Assembly: GCA_012271025.1 (NCBI GenBank)
Contig: JAAXHF010000632.1
Location: 1 to 6,360, forward strand
From: Deltaproteobacteria bacterium
GTDB lineage: Bacteria; Desulfobacterota_B; Binatia; Bin18
Direction: 5' to 3'
DNA: 6,360 nucleotides
In this document: positions 1 through 6,078 of the stretch, piece after piece
Layout of the letters: every line of letters begins with the position of its first letter
Numbering within the stretch: position 1 is the first letter of the stretch
Translations under genes and position numbers: made by a program
The notes under the pieces: model-generated
Databases searched by the model: none
What the model was told of the DNA's origin: nothing
What the model saw: the letters and a program-made list of their open reading frames with translations, nothing else

Positions 1-1
1 C

Positions 2-361
2 TGGTATCCGGTCGATCCCTGGGAGCTGCGCCAGATGTGGGTGCTGGAAAACATCCCCAAAGCGTCCGACCACCCGTACAGCAAACGCCTGCTGTATATC
101 GACCGGCAGATGTTCGTGCCGGTCTATATGCTGGCCTATGACCGCAGCGGAGCCCACCACAAGACCCTGTTCGAGCTGTACGGCAACCCGCAGTTCAACC
201 CCGGCAACGAACACGTCCGCGCCCCGATGTGGATCGGCGAGTCGATGATCGACTACGAGAACAACTTCGCCTCAATGACCGAGGTGGACAAGGTCGTCTA
301 CGACCAGCCCCTGCCCGACGACTTTTTTCAGCTGAACCAGATTGTGGCCCGCGGCCGCTAG
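2..361 (+). CDS. DUF1329 family protein, C-terminal part (5' truncated by window)
   Basis: The reading frame is open from the first complete codon at base 2 and ends at TAG 359-361, giving 119 visible residues. The gene starts before the window. The segment with KRLLYIDRQMF, then YDRSGAHHKTLFELYGNP, then the APMWIGESMIDYENNFAS stretch matches the C-terminal region of DUF1329 proteins. There, a repeated 'lysine/arginine, aromatic, I-D' strand is followed by 'Y-D-R-x-G' and a late polar loop. DUF1329 members are exported proteins of about 450 residues, which I recall as LolA/LolB-like in fold, so a periplasmic lipid- or hydrophobe-binding role is plausible but unproven. The next gene, a DUF1302 barrel, begins 14 bases downstream. 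DUF1302 and DUF1329 are frequent neighbours, which supports both calls. The signal peptide and N-terminal domain cannot be checked because they lie outside the window. Confidence 0.85.
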   Translation, partial: WYPVDPWELRQMWVLENIPKASDHPYSKRLLYIDRQMFVPVYMLAYDRSGAHHKTLFELYGNPQFNPGNEHVRAPMWIGESMIDYENNFASMTEVDKVVYDQPLPDDFFQLNQIVARGR

Positions 362-375
362 GGCAAGGTGAGCGG

Positions 376-2073
376 ATGCGGCACAACACTCCCCTCGGAC
401 ACCCGAGCCCCGTCCGGCCAGCCCACATCCTGCTGGCCGGGCTGGCCCTCCTCGTCTCTCTCTCCCAGGCCCAGGCTCAGTTCACCGCCGAGCCGCTGTC
501 CTTCTCCGGCAACATCCAGACCCAGCAGATCTTCCGCCATCCCGAGGTGGACAAGTGGTCGATCGTCCAGCAGCGCAACACCGTCCGCCTGCGGCTGGAG
601 TACGACTGGATTCGGAGCGGCCGGCTCATCGACCGCTTCGACCTGCCGTGGATCAAGTCGGCCCATTTCGTCGGCCTGTACCGCGGCTCGTATGACAGCG
701 TGTACGACTTCCGACCCGGCCCCCGCCTGGAGGTCTTTCCCTACAAGGGTCGGGCCGGGCGGGGTCAGCGCCTGGCCGAACTCGACACCAAGGCCGCCCA
801 GGCGCTGCGCTTTGAGAGCGTCTTCCGCGAGGTGTACACCGATGTCGAGCTGGCCGACCTGCCCCTCAGCCTGCGGCTGGGGCGTCAGATGATCGTGTGG
901 GGCGAGTCGGACAACCTGCGCATGCTCGACCGCACCAACTCCCTGGACGCCACCTGGCACGGCGGCGGGGTGGGCCAGGAAACCTGGGACGACCTGCGGA
1001 TTCCGTACTGGATGATCCGCGCCACCTATAATTTCGGTCAGGTCGGCAGCCTGAGCGACGTGTTTCTCGAAACCTACTGGGTGCCGGGTCTGTGGACGCC
1101 GCTCAAGTTCGGCTACACGCCGGGTCGGCCGTGGAGCTTCCCGTTTGCCAACACGCTGGGCGACTTCGAGCTGCTCAAGGGCACGGTGCTGGGCCGGCAG
1201 GGCGACTACCACAAGAATGTCAGCGAGAACAGTCAGGTCGGGGTGCGGCTGGGCGGCACCACGCCGTCGGGCCTGACGCTGACCCTCAACTATCTGTACC
1301 AGCGCACCGCCCACGAAGACGGGGTCAATACGGCCAGCCTGCGCGGCCGCAACCAGTGCCGGCTGGGCTCGGCCGCCTGTCCGTCGGTCGCCGCAGTCGC
1401 GGCCAGCAACACAGCCCTGCTGGCGCGCGGCATCCTGCCCGCCGAAGCGTATTATCCGTACACCCACACGGTCGGCATCTCGGCCAGCTATGCCGATGAC
1501 ACGTATACCGAGGGCGTGTTTCGGATGGAGACGATTTACGAGTTCGGCAAGCCGTTTGCCGACAAGCGGAAACCGATCCTGGTCCTGGACGAGGCCGGCA
1601 GCCCGGCGCCGAGCGGCCTGCTGGGCGTCAAAAAGAGCGACGTGTGGCAGGCCTTTGTCGGCTTTGACCGGCCGACCTGGATCAGAACCCTGAACCGGCG
1701 TTCGACCTTTTTTCTGACCAGCCAGCTGTTCTGGCAGTATATTCCGACCAGCACGTCTCGCTTCCAGGGCCAGCTGTCGGCAACCGACAAGGTCCGCAAC
1801 TGGGAGGCGGTCGGCACAATTGCGGCCAGCACGCTGTATATGCGCGGCCGGCTGCTGCCGGTCGCCTTTTATGTGCTCGACCCGATGAACCACTACAGCT
1901 CGCAGTTCGGCTGGGTGCTCGACTACTACATCACCCCGCGACTGATCGTCCGCATCGCCCAGAGCTATTTCTTCGTGCCCGGCTATGGCGGCCAGGTCGA
2001 CGAGAGCTGGGGCCTGGGCGGGCTGTATCGACGCTGGGACGAGACCGTGCTACGGCTGACCTACCAGTTCTGA
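376..2073 (+). CDS. DUF1302 family outer-membrane beta-barrel protein
   Basis: This 565-residue protein begins at ATG 376. The frame is open upstream to 229, but that part overlaps the DUF1329 gene. ATG 376 has an AAGG-containing ribosome-binding site at 365-368 and is followed directly by a signal peptide: basic N-terminus, hydrophobic core around residues 18-30 (ILLAGLALLVSLS), and cleavage most likely after A34 (AQA, then QF). The mature protein has alternating aromatic/polar strands, the family-typical segment LRLGRQMIVWGES, and a C-terminal LRLTYQF ending in Phe, the usual signal for outer-membrane barrel assembly. Its length fits DUF1302 (about 550-650). The only cysteines, C328 and C335, sit in a loop-like Ala/Gly-rich stretch and could form a disulfide. 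Family members often accompany DUF1329 and RND/MMPL transporters and are thought to help move hydrophobic compounds across the outer membrane. The substrate is unknown. The gene probably forms an operon with the DUF1329 gene. Confidence 0.88.
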   Translation: MRHNTPLGHPSPVRPAHILLAGLALLVSLSQAQAQFTAEPLSFSGNIQTQQIFRHPEVDKWSIVQQRNTVRLRLEYDWIRSGRLIDRFDLPWIKSAHFVGLYRGSYDSVYDFRPGPRLEVFPYKGRAGRGQRLAELDTKAAQALRFESVFREVYTDVELADLPLSLRLGRQMIVWGESDNLRMLDRTNSLDATWHGGGVGQETWDDLRIPYWMIRATYNFGQVGSLSDVFLETYWVPGLWTPLKFGYTPGRPWSFPFANTLGDFELLKGTVLGRQGDYHKNVSENSQVGVRLGGTTPSGLTLTLNYLYQRTAHEDGVNTASLRGRNQCRLGSAACPSVAAVAASNTALLARGILPAEAYYPYTHTVGISASYADDTYTEGVFRMETIYEFGKPFADKRKPILVLDEAGSPAPSGLLGVKKSDVWQAFVGFDRPTWIRTLNRRSTFFLTSQLFWQYIPTSTSRFQGQLSATDKVRNWEAVGTIAASTLYMRGRLLPVAFYVLDPMNHYSSQFGWVLDYYITPRLIVRIAQSYFFVPGYGGQVDESWGLGGLYRRWDETVLRLTYQF

Positions 2074-2091
2074 GCGCGCCCGAGGCGACAC

Positions 2092-2140
2092 AGGTGAACG
2101 CTGATGACCACCTCATCACGTCAGAGATCATCGTTCACCT
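2092..2140 (+). promoter_or_regulatory. Inverted repeat / potential mRNA hairpin upstream of the DUF1326 gene
   Basis: AGGTGAACG at 2092-2100 is perfectly complementary to CGTTCACCT at 2132-2140. After one C/T mismatch the pairing continues for four more bases (TGAT 2102-2105 with ATCA 2127-2130). An alternative inner hairpin, TGATGA 2102-2107 with TCATCA 2113-2118 and a 5-base loop, competes for the same bases. The element fills most of the 82-base gap between the DUF1302 stop and the DUF1326 start and ends 5 bases before the ribosome-binding site. No T-tract follows, so it does not look like a standard terminator. It could be a two-half-site operator, an mRNA structure controlling the DUF1326/DUF2182 pair, or a processing site. 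Which of these is correct cannot be told from the sequence. Confidence 0.5.
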
Positions 2141-2145
2141 TCCAC

Positions 2146-2153
2146 AGGAGGAG
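2146..2153 (+). promoter_or_regulatory. Strong ribosome-binding site of the DUF1326 gene
   Basis: AGGAGGAG lies directly before ATG 2156 (4 bases from AGGAGG to the start codon). It is one of the best matches to the anti-Shine-Dalgarno sequence in the window and fixes the start of the DUF1326 gene. It follows the 2092-2140 inverted repeat immediately, so folding or protein binding there could affect its access. Confidence 0.8.
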
Positions 2154-2155
2154 CT

Positions 2156-2761
2156 ATGGCAGAACAATGGACGCTGAGCGGTGATTATTTTGAATCGTGC
2201 AACTGCGACCTGGTGTGCGCCTGCCTGATCCAGGCTGCCCCGCCACGGGGGCGCTGCGACGCAGCCCTGGCCTTTCATATCGACCGGGGCAGCTACGGCC
2301 AGACCAGCCTCGACGGCCTGAACGCCGTGCTGGTGATATCGTTTCCCGGCCCGGGCAGGATGCGCGACGGCAACTGGACGGCTGCGGTGTATGTGGACGC
2401 GGCCGCATCCGCGACCCAACAGCAGGCTCTGGGCGCCATCTATTCGGGTCAGGCCGGTGGCCCGATGCAGATGGTTTCTCTGCTCGTCAGCAACTTCCTG
2501 GGCGTCAAAACCGCGCCCATCCGCTATGAGATTGACGGCAACGCCCGCCGGCTGAACATCCCCGATATCCTGGATATTGATATCGAGGCGGTCACCGGTC
2601 GGGACGGCAGCGAACCGCTGTGGGCGACCAACGCCGCCCATCCGGTGTCGTCCAAACTCGCCCTGGCCCAGTCCACGGCCTACCGCTACGCCGATCACAA
2701 CCTGGCCTGGGACGTGAGCCAGACGAACGGCCATTTTGCACCGTTCAGCTGGCAGAGCTAG
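2156..2761 (+). CDS. DUF1326 domain-containing protein, putative metal-binding
   Basis: This is a 201-residue protein with a clear start. It opens with WTLSGDYFESCNCDLVCAC, the family signature of DUF1326: C15-x-C17-x3-C21-x-C23, followed by C34 in a G-x-C context. These are the only cysteines, and all lie in the first sixth of the protein, so they look like a compact metal or redox site. The fourth position reads CAC where many relatives have CPC. There is no signal peptide or membrane segment, so a cytoplasmic location is expected. The rest is a mixed alpha/beta domain with the acidic strand IPDILDIDIEA near residues 136-146. Its length is normal for the family. The biochemical function is not established. 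The next gene, 6 bases downstream, is a DUF2182 membrane protein. This pairing recurs in bacteria and suggests a shared role, probably in handling a metal such as copper; that role is inference. Confidence 0.9.
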   Translation: MAEQWTLSGDYFESCNCDLVCACLIQAAPPRGRCDAALAFHIDRGSYGQTSLDGLNAVLVISFPGPGRMRDGNWTAAVYVDAAASATQQQALGAIYSGQAGGPMQMVSLLVSNFLGVKTAPIRYEIDGNARRLNIPDILDIDIEAVTGRDGSEPLWATNAAHPVSSKLALAQSTAYRYADHNLAWDVSQTNGHFAPFSWQS

Positions 2762-2767
2762 GCGCGC

Positions 2768-3529
2768 ATGCGCGGCCGCGACAGCCTGATCATTATTGGC
2801 GCCCTGGTCGCGGTGTCGCTTGTGGCCTGGGTGATCACGGTCCGCCAGATGGGCGGCATGGGCCTGGGCCTGACGGCTCCCAGCATGACCATGGGCCGAC
2901 CCGTGTCGGTCGCTAACGCCGGGCTGTACGTGCTCCTGTGGGGCGTCATGATGGTGGCCATGATGTTTCCGTCAGTAGCGCCCATGGCCGTGCTGTTCTC
3001 GACCATTACCCGCCGTAAGCGGGAGCGGGCCGACCCGTTTGTCCCGGCCTGGATCTTCGTTGTCGGCTACACCGCAGTGTGGACCCTGACCGGCAGCCTG
3101 GCATACGCCGGAGACGTGGCGATTCAGGCGGTCCCGCGCGCGTTTCCCGGCCTGCGGACCTACGGCCCGGGGGTCGGCGGCGGCCTGCTCGTCCTGGCCG
3201 GCGTGTATCAGCTGACGCCGCTCAAATACCTGTGTCTGAGCCAGTGTCGCTCGCCGCTCGGCTTTTTGCTCCAGCACTGGCGGGAGGGCGCGTGGGGCGC
3301 GTTTCGGATGGGCGTGCAGCACGGCCTGTTCTGTCTGGGCTGCTGCTGGAGCCTGATGGCGGTGATGTTTGTGATGGGCACCATGAACCTGGTCTGGATG
3401 GGTATCCTGGCGCTGGTGATCTTTGTGGAAAAAGTCGTGCCGCACGGCGTGGCCCTGGGCAAAGGGGTCGGCCTTGTGCTGATCGGGCTGGGGCTGCTGC
3501 TGGCGGTGTCTGCCGGCGCCATCCCGTAG
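2768..3529 (+). CDS. DUF2182 family metal-binding integral membrane protein
   Basis: This 253-residue, very hydrophobic protein has about six or seven membrane segments, near residues 6-25, 53-78, 92-116, 135-150, 186-203, 206-222 and 231-250. Family signatures are visible: W58 followed by MMVAMMFPS (61-69), YQLTPLK (147-153) leading into C156-x3-C160-R161, and H185-G-L-F-C-L-G-C-C-W194, then M-N-L and E221-K. Such proteins are annotated as predicted metal-binding membrane proteins without a proven function. The first extracytoplasmic loop is methionine-rich (M28, M31, M40, M42), a pattern compatible with Cu(I) binding, though this is inference. The start ATG 2768 lies 6 bases after the DUF1326 stop and lacks a good ribosome-binding site, so translation is probably coupled to the gene before it. 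The stop codon TAG 3527-3529 lies inside the left arm of a palindromic repeat. Confidence 0.9.
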   Translation: MRGRDSLIIIGALVAVSLVAWVITVRQMGGMGLGLTAPSMTMGRPVSVANAGLYVLLWGVMMVAMMFPSVAPMAVLFSTITRRKRERADPFVPAWIFVVGYTAVWTLTGSLAYAGDVAIQAVPRAFPGLRTYGPGVGGGLLVLAGVYQLTPLKYLCLSQCRSPLGFLLQHWREGAWGAFRMGVQHGLFCLGCCWSLMAVMFVMGTMNLVWMGILALVIFVEKVVPHGVALGKGVGLVLIGLGLLLAVSAGAIP

Positions 3530-3555
3530 GGGCGGGTTTGAAATCCGTCCCCTAC
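3526..3555. repeat. Palindromic GTAGGGGCGG-type repeat, possibly dispersed REP/MITE-like
   Basis: GTAGGGGCGG at 3526-3535 pairs with CCGTCCCCTAC at 3545-3555. This gives ten base pairs with a single bulged T (3548) and a 9-base loop (GTTTGAAAT). The left arm contains the DUF2182 stop codon TAG. The form (GTAGGGG, GC spacer, T/A-rich loop, CCCCTAC) resembles short palindromes that I recall being scattered between genes in several GC-rich uncultured bacteria. Only one copy is present here, so dispersal cannot be shown. It lacks a T-tract and is therefore not a canonical terminator, though the stem could stabilise the upstream mRNA end or reduce read-through into the next gene. Confidence 0.6.
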
Positions 3556-3575
3556 CCGGCAGCGCCAGACAACAT

Positions 3576-3581
3576 GGGGAG
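3576..3581 (+). promoter_or_regulatory. Ribosome-binding site deciding the ATC hydrolase-family start
   Basis: GGGGAG lies 7 bases before ATG 3589. It overlaps the last base of an alternative in-frame ATG at 3574, which itself has no good upstream Shine-Dalgarno sequence. This favours 3589 (protein beginning MKVAF) over 3574 (MGSSAMKVAF). Confidence 0.6.
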
Positions 3582-3588
3582 CAGCGCT

Positions 3589-4308
3589 ATGAAAGTCGCC
3601 TTTGGGAGTCTCCAGGCCAACGGCTGGGGCAGAACGTTTCTGCGTCACCTGGGCAAGGAAATCAGGGCAAGCCTGCCCGACGAACCCGGTCCGGTGCTGG
3701 AGCGGGTGCGGGGTACGGCACAGCAACTCTTTGACGCCGAGAGCTCGTCGCTGCCGGATAAACCAGGCCGCATGATTCTTGCCATGTGCGTGGTCGTCCT
3801 GGCCGCCTACCGGGAACTCGGCACGCTCACCGGCGACGCGCAGCGCGCCTACAGTCTGGTCGAAGCGGCTTTTCGCAAGTCGTATCAAACGCTCTTCAGG
3901 CTCATGTACCGCGCCCTGCTCGTTTTTCGCGATCCGGTCCGGCGTCTGTCGGCCCTGGATCTGGCGAAAAACGGACACAGGATGATGGGCGCGAGCATGG
4001 GCTTTGGCCAACACACGGACGCCGACAGCACGACCATGATCGTCAGCCGCTGCGCCTTCCACCAGTTTTTTGTCGAGCATGGCGAGCCGTCTCTGACCCG
4101 CCTGATCTGTGCCTGGGACAGAAACTGGATGGATGTCCTCAACGCCTCCAAGCGACCGGTTCGCGTCGAACGCCCGCACACGATTTCAACCGGGGCGGAG
4201 ACGTGTCACTTTCGTTTTGTTCGAGACCCGGACAAGCGCGACACAAGGACCCACGACGTTATTGACGACGCCCCCCTCAACACGATAGGGAACGGAAAAC
4301 GGGAATAA
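3589..4308 (+). CDS. L-2-amino-thiazoline-4-carboxylic acid (ATC) hydrolase family protein
   Basis: This is a 239-residue soluble protein. Its C-terminal half carries the pattern I associate with the ATC hydrolase family: C155-x2-H158 in RCAFHQFF, then LICAWDRNW with C174-x2-D177, then TGAETCHFRF with C206-x-F208. Characterised members open the ring of L-2-amino-thiazoline-4-carboxylate to N-carbamoyl-L-cysteine in bacterial cysteine production. Many relatives have unknown substrates, so the exact reaction here is uncertain. The N-terminal half is helical, with no signal peptide; residues 62-73 are hydrophobic but look like a buried helix. A charged tail of about 28 residues follows the last motif. 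ATG 3589 is chosen because GGGGAG precedes it at good spacing; the frame is open much further upstream, but only over the DUF2182 gene. The next gene, an amidohydrolase, starts 15 bases downstream, so the two are probably co-transcribed and may act on successive C-N bonds. Confidence 0.78.
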   Translation: MKVAFGSLQANGWGRTFLRHLGKEIRASLPDEPGPVLERVRGTAQQLFDAESSSLPDKPGRMILAMCVVVLAAYRELGTLTGDAQRAYSLVEAAFRKSYQTLFRLMYRALLVFRDPVRRLSALDLAKNGHRMMGASMGFGQHTDADSTTMIVSRCAFHQFFVEHGEPSLTRLICAWDRNWMDVLNASKRPVRVERPHTISTGAETCHFRFVRDPDKRDTRTHDVIDDAPLNTIGNGKRE

Positions 4309-4323
4309 AGGAAGGAGCTTTGC

Positions 4324-6003
4324 ATGGCCTACGATGTGTTGATTAAAAACGGGACGATTGTGGATGGGACGGGAGCCCCGCGCTACCGCGCGGATGTGGC
4401 GGTAGCCAACGGCAAAATCGCCGCCATCGGCAAGATCACCGACGGCGCGAAAAAAGTCATTGACGCCTCGGATCTGGTCGTGACACCCGGCTTTTTCGAT
4501 CCCCACACCCATTACGACGCCCAGATCTGCTGGGACCCGGTCATCACCTGTTCGTCCTGGCACGGAGTCACCAGCGTCATCATGGGCAACTGTGGCGTGG
4601 GCCTGGCGCCGTGCAAGCCGGACGTGCGGGAAATCGCGGCCTGGGATCTGGTCAACGTCGAGGCGATCCCCTTTGAGGTCTTGGCCAAAGGCGTGACCTG
4701 GGACTGGGAAACCTTTCCCGAATATATGGACGCCGCCGCCAAGCGCGGCTCGGGCATTAACCTCGGCTTCATGGCTCCGCTGACCCCCTTCCGCCACTAT
4801 GTCATGGGCGAAGAGTCCATGGACCGGGCGGCCACGCCGGAAGAAACAACCCAGATCGCGGCCCTGCTACGGGGGGCGATGGAGGCCGGCGCGTTCGGTT
4901 TTTCGACCACCAACGGTCCCCAGCATATCGGCTATCAGGGTCGGCCGCTGGCCTGTCGGCTGGCCAGCCGGGACGAGCTGGCGGCCTACGGCGGGGTGCT
5001 GAGAGACCTCGGCCGGGGCACGATTGAGCTGGCGCTCAACGACAACCCGGGTGTGGTGTCCGAGAGCGACTATGCGCTGCTGGACCATCTGGCCACCTCC
5101 AGTCAGCGGCCGGTGACCTGGCTGGCCCTGCTGTCGCGGGACGACAAGCCCGATGTGTGCATGGATACCCTGGAGCGGACCCTGCCGCTGATCAAGCGCG
5201 GCGTCGTGCCCCAGGTCTCGCCGCGGCCGCTGAGCGTGCAGATCAACCTGCGCAACCCGTTTATCTTTGCCAACCTGCCGTCGTGGAACCCGGCCTTCAA
5301 CCGCACGGCCGAGGAGCAGATCGCGCTGTACCGCGAGCCGGCCTTCCGTCAGGCATTTCGCAAGACCATGGACGAGCCCCGGGTTTTTGCCGGCCAGTGG
5401 GACCGGGTGATTGTCCACGAGGCCACGAAGCCCGAGCTCAAACAGCACGAGGGCAAGACGGTCGCCGACGTGGCTCGGGAACGCGGCGCCGATGGGCTTA
5501 ACACCTTCCTGGATCTGGCCATCGAGGACGGGCTGGCCATGCAGTACGTCATGTACCTGTTCAACGCCAGCGAAGAACGGGTGGCCGAGCTGATCAACCA
5601 CCCGAACACCCTGATCGGACTGTCGGACGGCGGTGCTCACGTTGACATGCTGTGCGACGCTGGCTACTGCACCTACCTGCTCGGCCACTGGGTCCGGGAA
5701 AAACAGGCCATCACGCTGGAGCACGCGGTTCGGCGGATCACCTCGGAGCCGGCCGGCTTCTTCGGCATGCACGACCGTGGCAGCCTGGAACAGGGCAAGG
5801 CCGCCGACATCGCCATCTTTGACCCCGAGACCATCGGCTCACCCAAACGGCCCGAGATGCGCCACGACCTGCCGGGCGGCGGCCGGCGTCTGGTCATGCC
5901 GGCCCACGGCGTGCTGCATACCATCGTGAATGGCCAGGTCTTGTACCAGGACGCCCAGCATACCGGGGCGATGCCGGGTCAGGTGCTGCGCTCACACGCC
6001 TAG
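4324..6003 (+). CDS. Amidohydrolase, N-acyl-D-amino-acid deacylase (D-aminoacylase)-like
   Basis: This 559-residue cytoplasmic protein has a good AAGGAG site (4312-4317) 6 bases before its ATG. It has the amidohydrolase-superfamily layout: an N-terminal beta-sandwich strand (YDVLIKNGTIVDGTG), VVTPGFFDPHTHYDAQ with metal-binding H61-x-H63, the N89-C90-G91 turn corresponding to the bridging cysteine of D-aminoacylase, LSDGGAH with the probable catalytic D435, and the C-terminal signature RRITSEPAGFFGMHDRGSLEQGKAADIAIFD (471-500) closing the sandwich. The family hydrolyses amide or cyclic amide bonds, such as N-acyl-D-amino acids. Strands equivalent to those carrying H220 and H250 in the Alcaligenes enzyme read TIELALND and VTWLALLSR here, with no histidine, so specificity and metal content are uncertain. 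The length is slightly above that of classical D-aminoacylases (about 480-500). It is probably co-transcribed with the ATC hydrolase-family gene and ends just before a strong terminator. Confidence 0.88.
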   Translation: MAYDVLIKNGTIVDGTGAPRYRADVAVANGKIAAIGKITDGAKKVIDASDLVVTPGFFDPHTHYDAQICWDPVITCSSWHGVTSVIMGNCGVGLAPCKPDVREIAAWDLVNVEAIPFEVLAKGVTWDWETFPEYMDAAAKRGSGINLGFMAPLTPFRHYVMGEESMDRAATPEETTQIAALLRGAMEAGAFGFSTTNGPQHIGYQGRPLACRLASRDELAAYGGVLRDLGRGTIELALNDNPGVVSESDYALLDHLATSSQRPVTWLALLSRDDKPDVCMDTLERTLPLIKRGVVPQVSPRPLSVQINLRNPFIFANLPSWNPAFNRTAEEQIALYREPAFRQAFRKTMDEPRVFAGQWDRVIVHEATKPELKQHEGKTVADVARERGADGLNTFLDLAIEDGLAMQYVMYLFNASEERVAELINHPNTLIGLSDGGAHVDMLCDAGYCTYLLGHWVREKQAITLEHAVRRITSEPAGFFGMHDRGSLEQGKAADIAIFDPETIGSPKRPEMRHDLPGGGRRLVMPAHGVLHTIVNGQVLYQDAQHTGAMPGQVLRSHA

Positions 6004-6026
6004 GCGGCTGTCCGCACCACCCTCCC

Positions 6027-6065
6027 AAAAGGCAGGGGCTGAACGGCTCCCTGCCTTTTCTTTTT
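6027..6065 (+). terminator. Intrinsic (rho-independent) terminator after the amidohydrolase gene
   Basis: AAAAGGCAGGG at 6027-6037 pairs perfectly with CCCTGCCTTTT at 6049-6059 (11 base pairs, 11-base loop). TTTTCTTTTT runs from 6056 to 6065. This is a textbook terminator for the upstream operon. The T-tract ends 2 bases before the AGGAGG of the next gene, so the downstream lipoprotein gene depends on read-through or on a promoter overlapping this structure. Confidence 0.92.
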
Positions 6066-6067
6066 GC

Positions 6068-6073
6068 AGGAGG
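6068..6073 (+). promoter_or_regulatory. Ribosome-binding site of the small lipoprotein gene
   Basis: AGGAGG, 5 bases before ATG 6079, is a perfect Shine-Dalgarno sequence. It fixes the start at 6079 and excludes the in-frame TTG at 6064, which lies upstream of it within the terminator T-tract. Confidence 0.85.
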
Positions 6074-6078
6074 ATCGC

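Noticed and set aside
229..375. Upstream extension of the DUF1302 reading frame to an ATG at 229
   Set aside because: It overlaps the well-supported DUF1329 C-terminus and encodes low-complexity Arg-rich sequence. The signal peptide and ribosome-binding site put the start at 376.
358..1893. Long antisense open frame (511 codons) opposite the DUF1302 gene
   Set aside because: It is a shadow frame caused by GC-rich codon use. The protein shows no recognisable motif and lies entirely across a convincing + strand barrel gene.
2564..2584. Two GATATC palindromes close together with a related ATAT core
   Set aside because: They lie within the DUF1326 coding region, where the peptide IPDILDIDIE explains the repeated GAT/ATC codons. 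There is no sign of a regulatory role.
3079..3588. Open frame extending the ATC hydrolase-family protein upstream by 170 codons
   Set aside because: The extension lies over the DUF2182 gene in another frame and is Arg/Gly/Pro-rich. The family domain and ribosome-binding site start at 3589.
3208..4179. Antisense open frame of 323 codons across the DUF2182 and ATC hydrolase-family genes
   Set aside because: It crosses two supported genes and an intergenic palindrome and has no domain signature; it is a shadow frame.
4867..5772. Antisense open frame of 301 codons opposite the amidohydrolase
   Set aside because: It has no motif and the composition expected of the complement of a GC-rich gene. 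The + strand frame carries clear amidohydrolase signatures.
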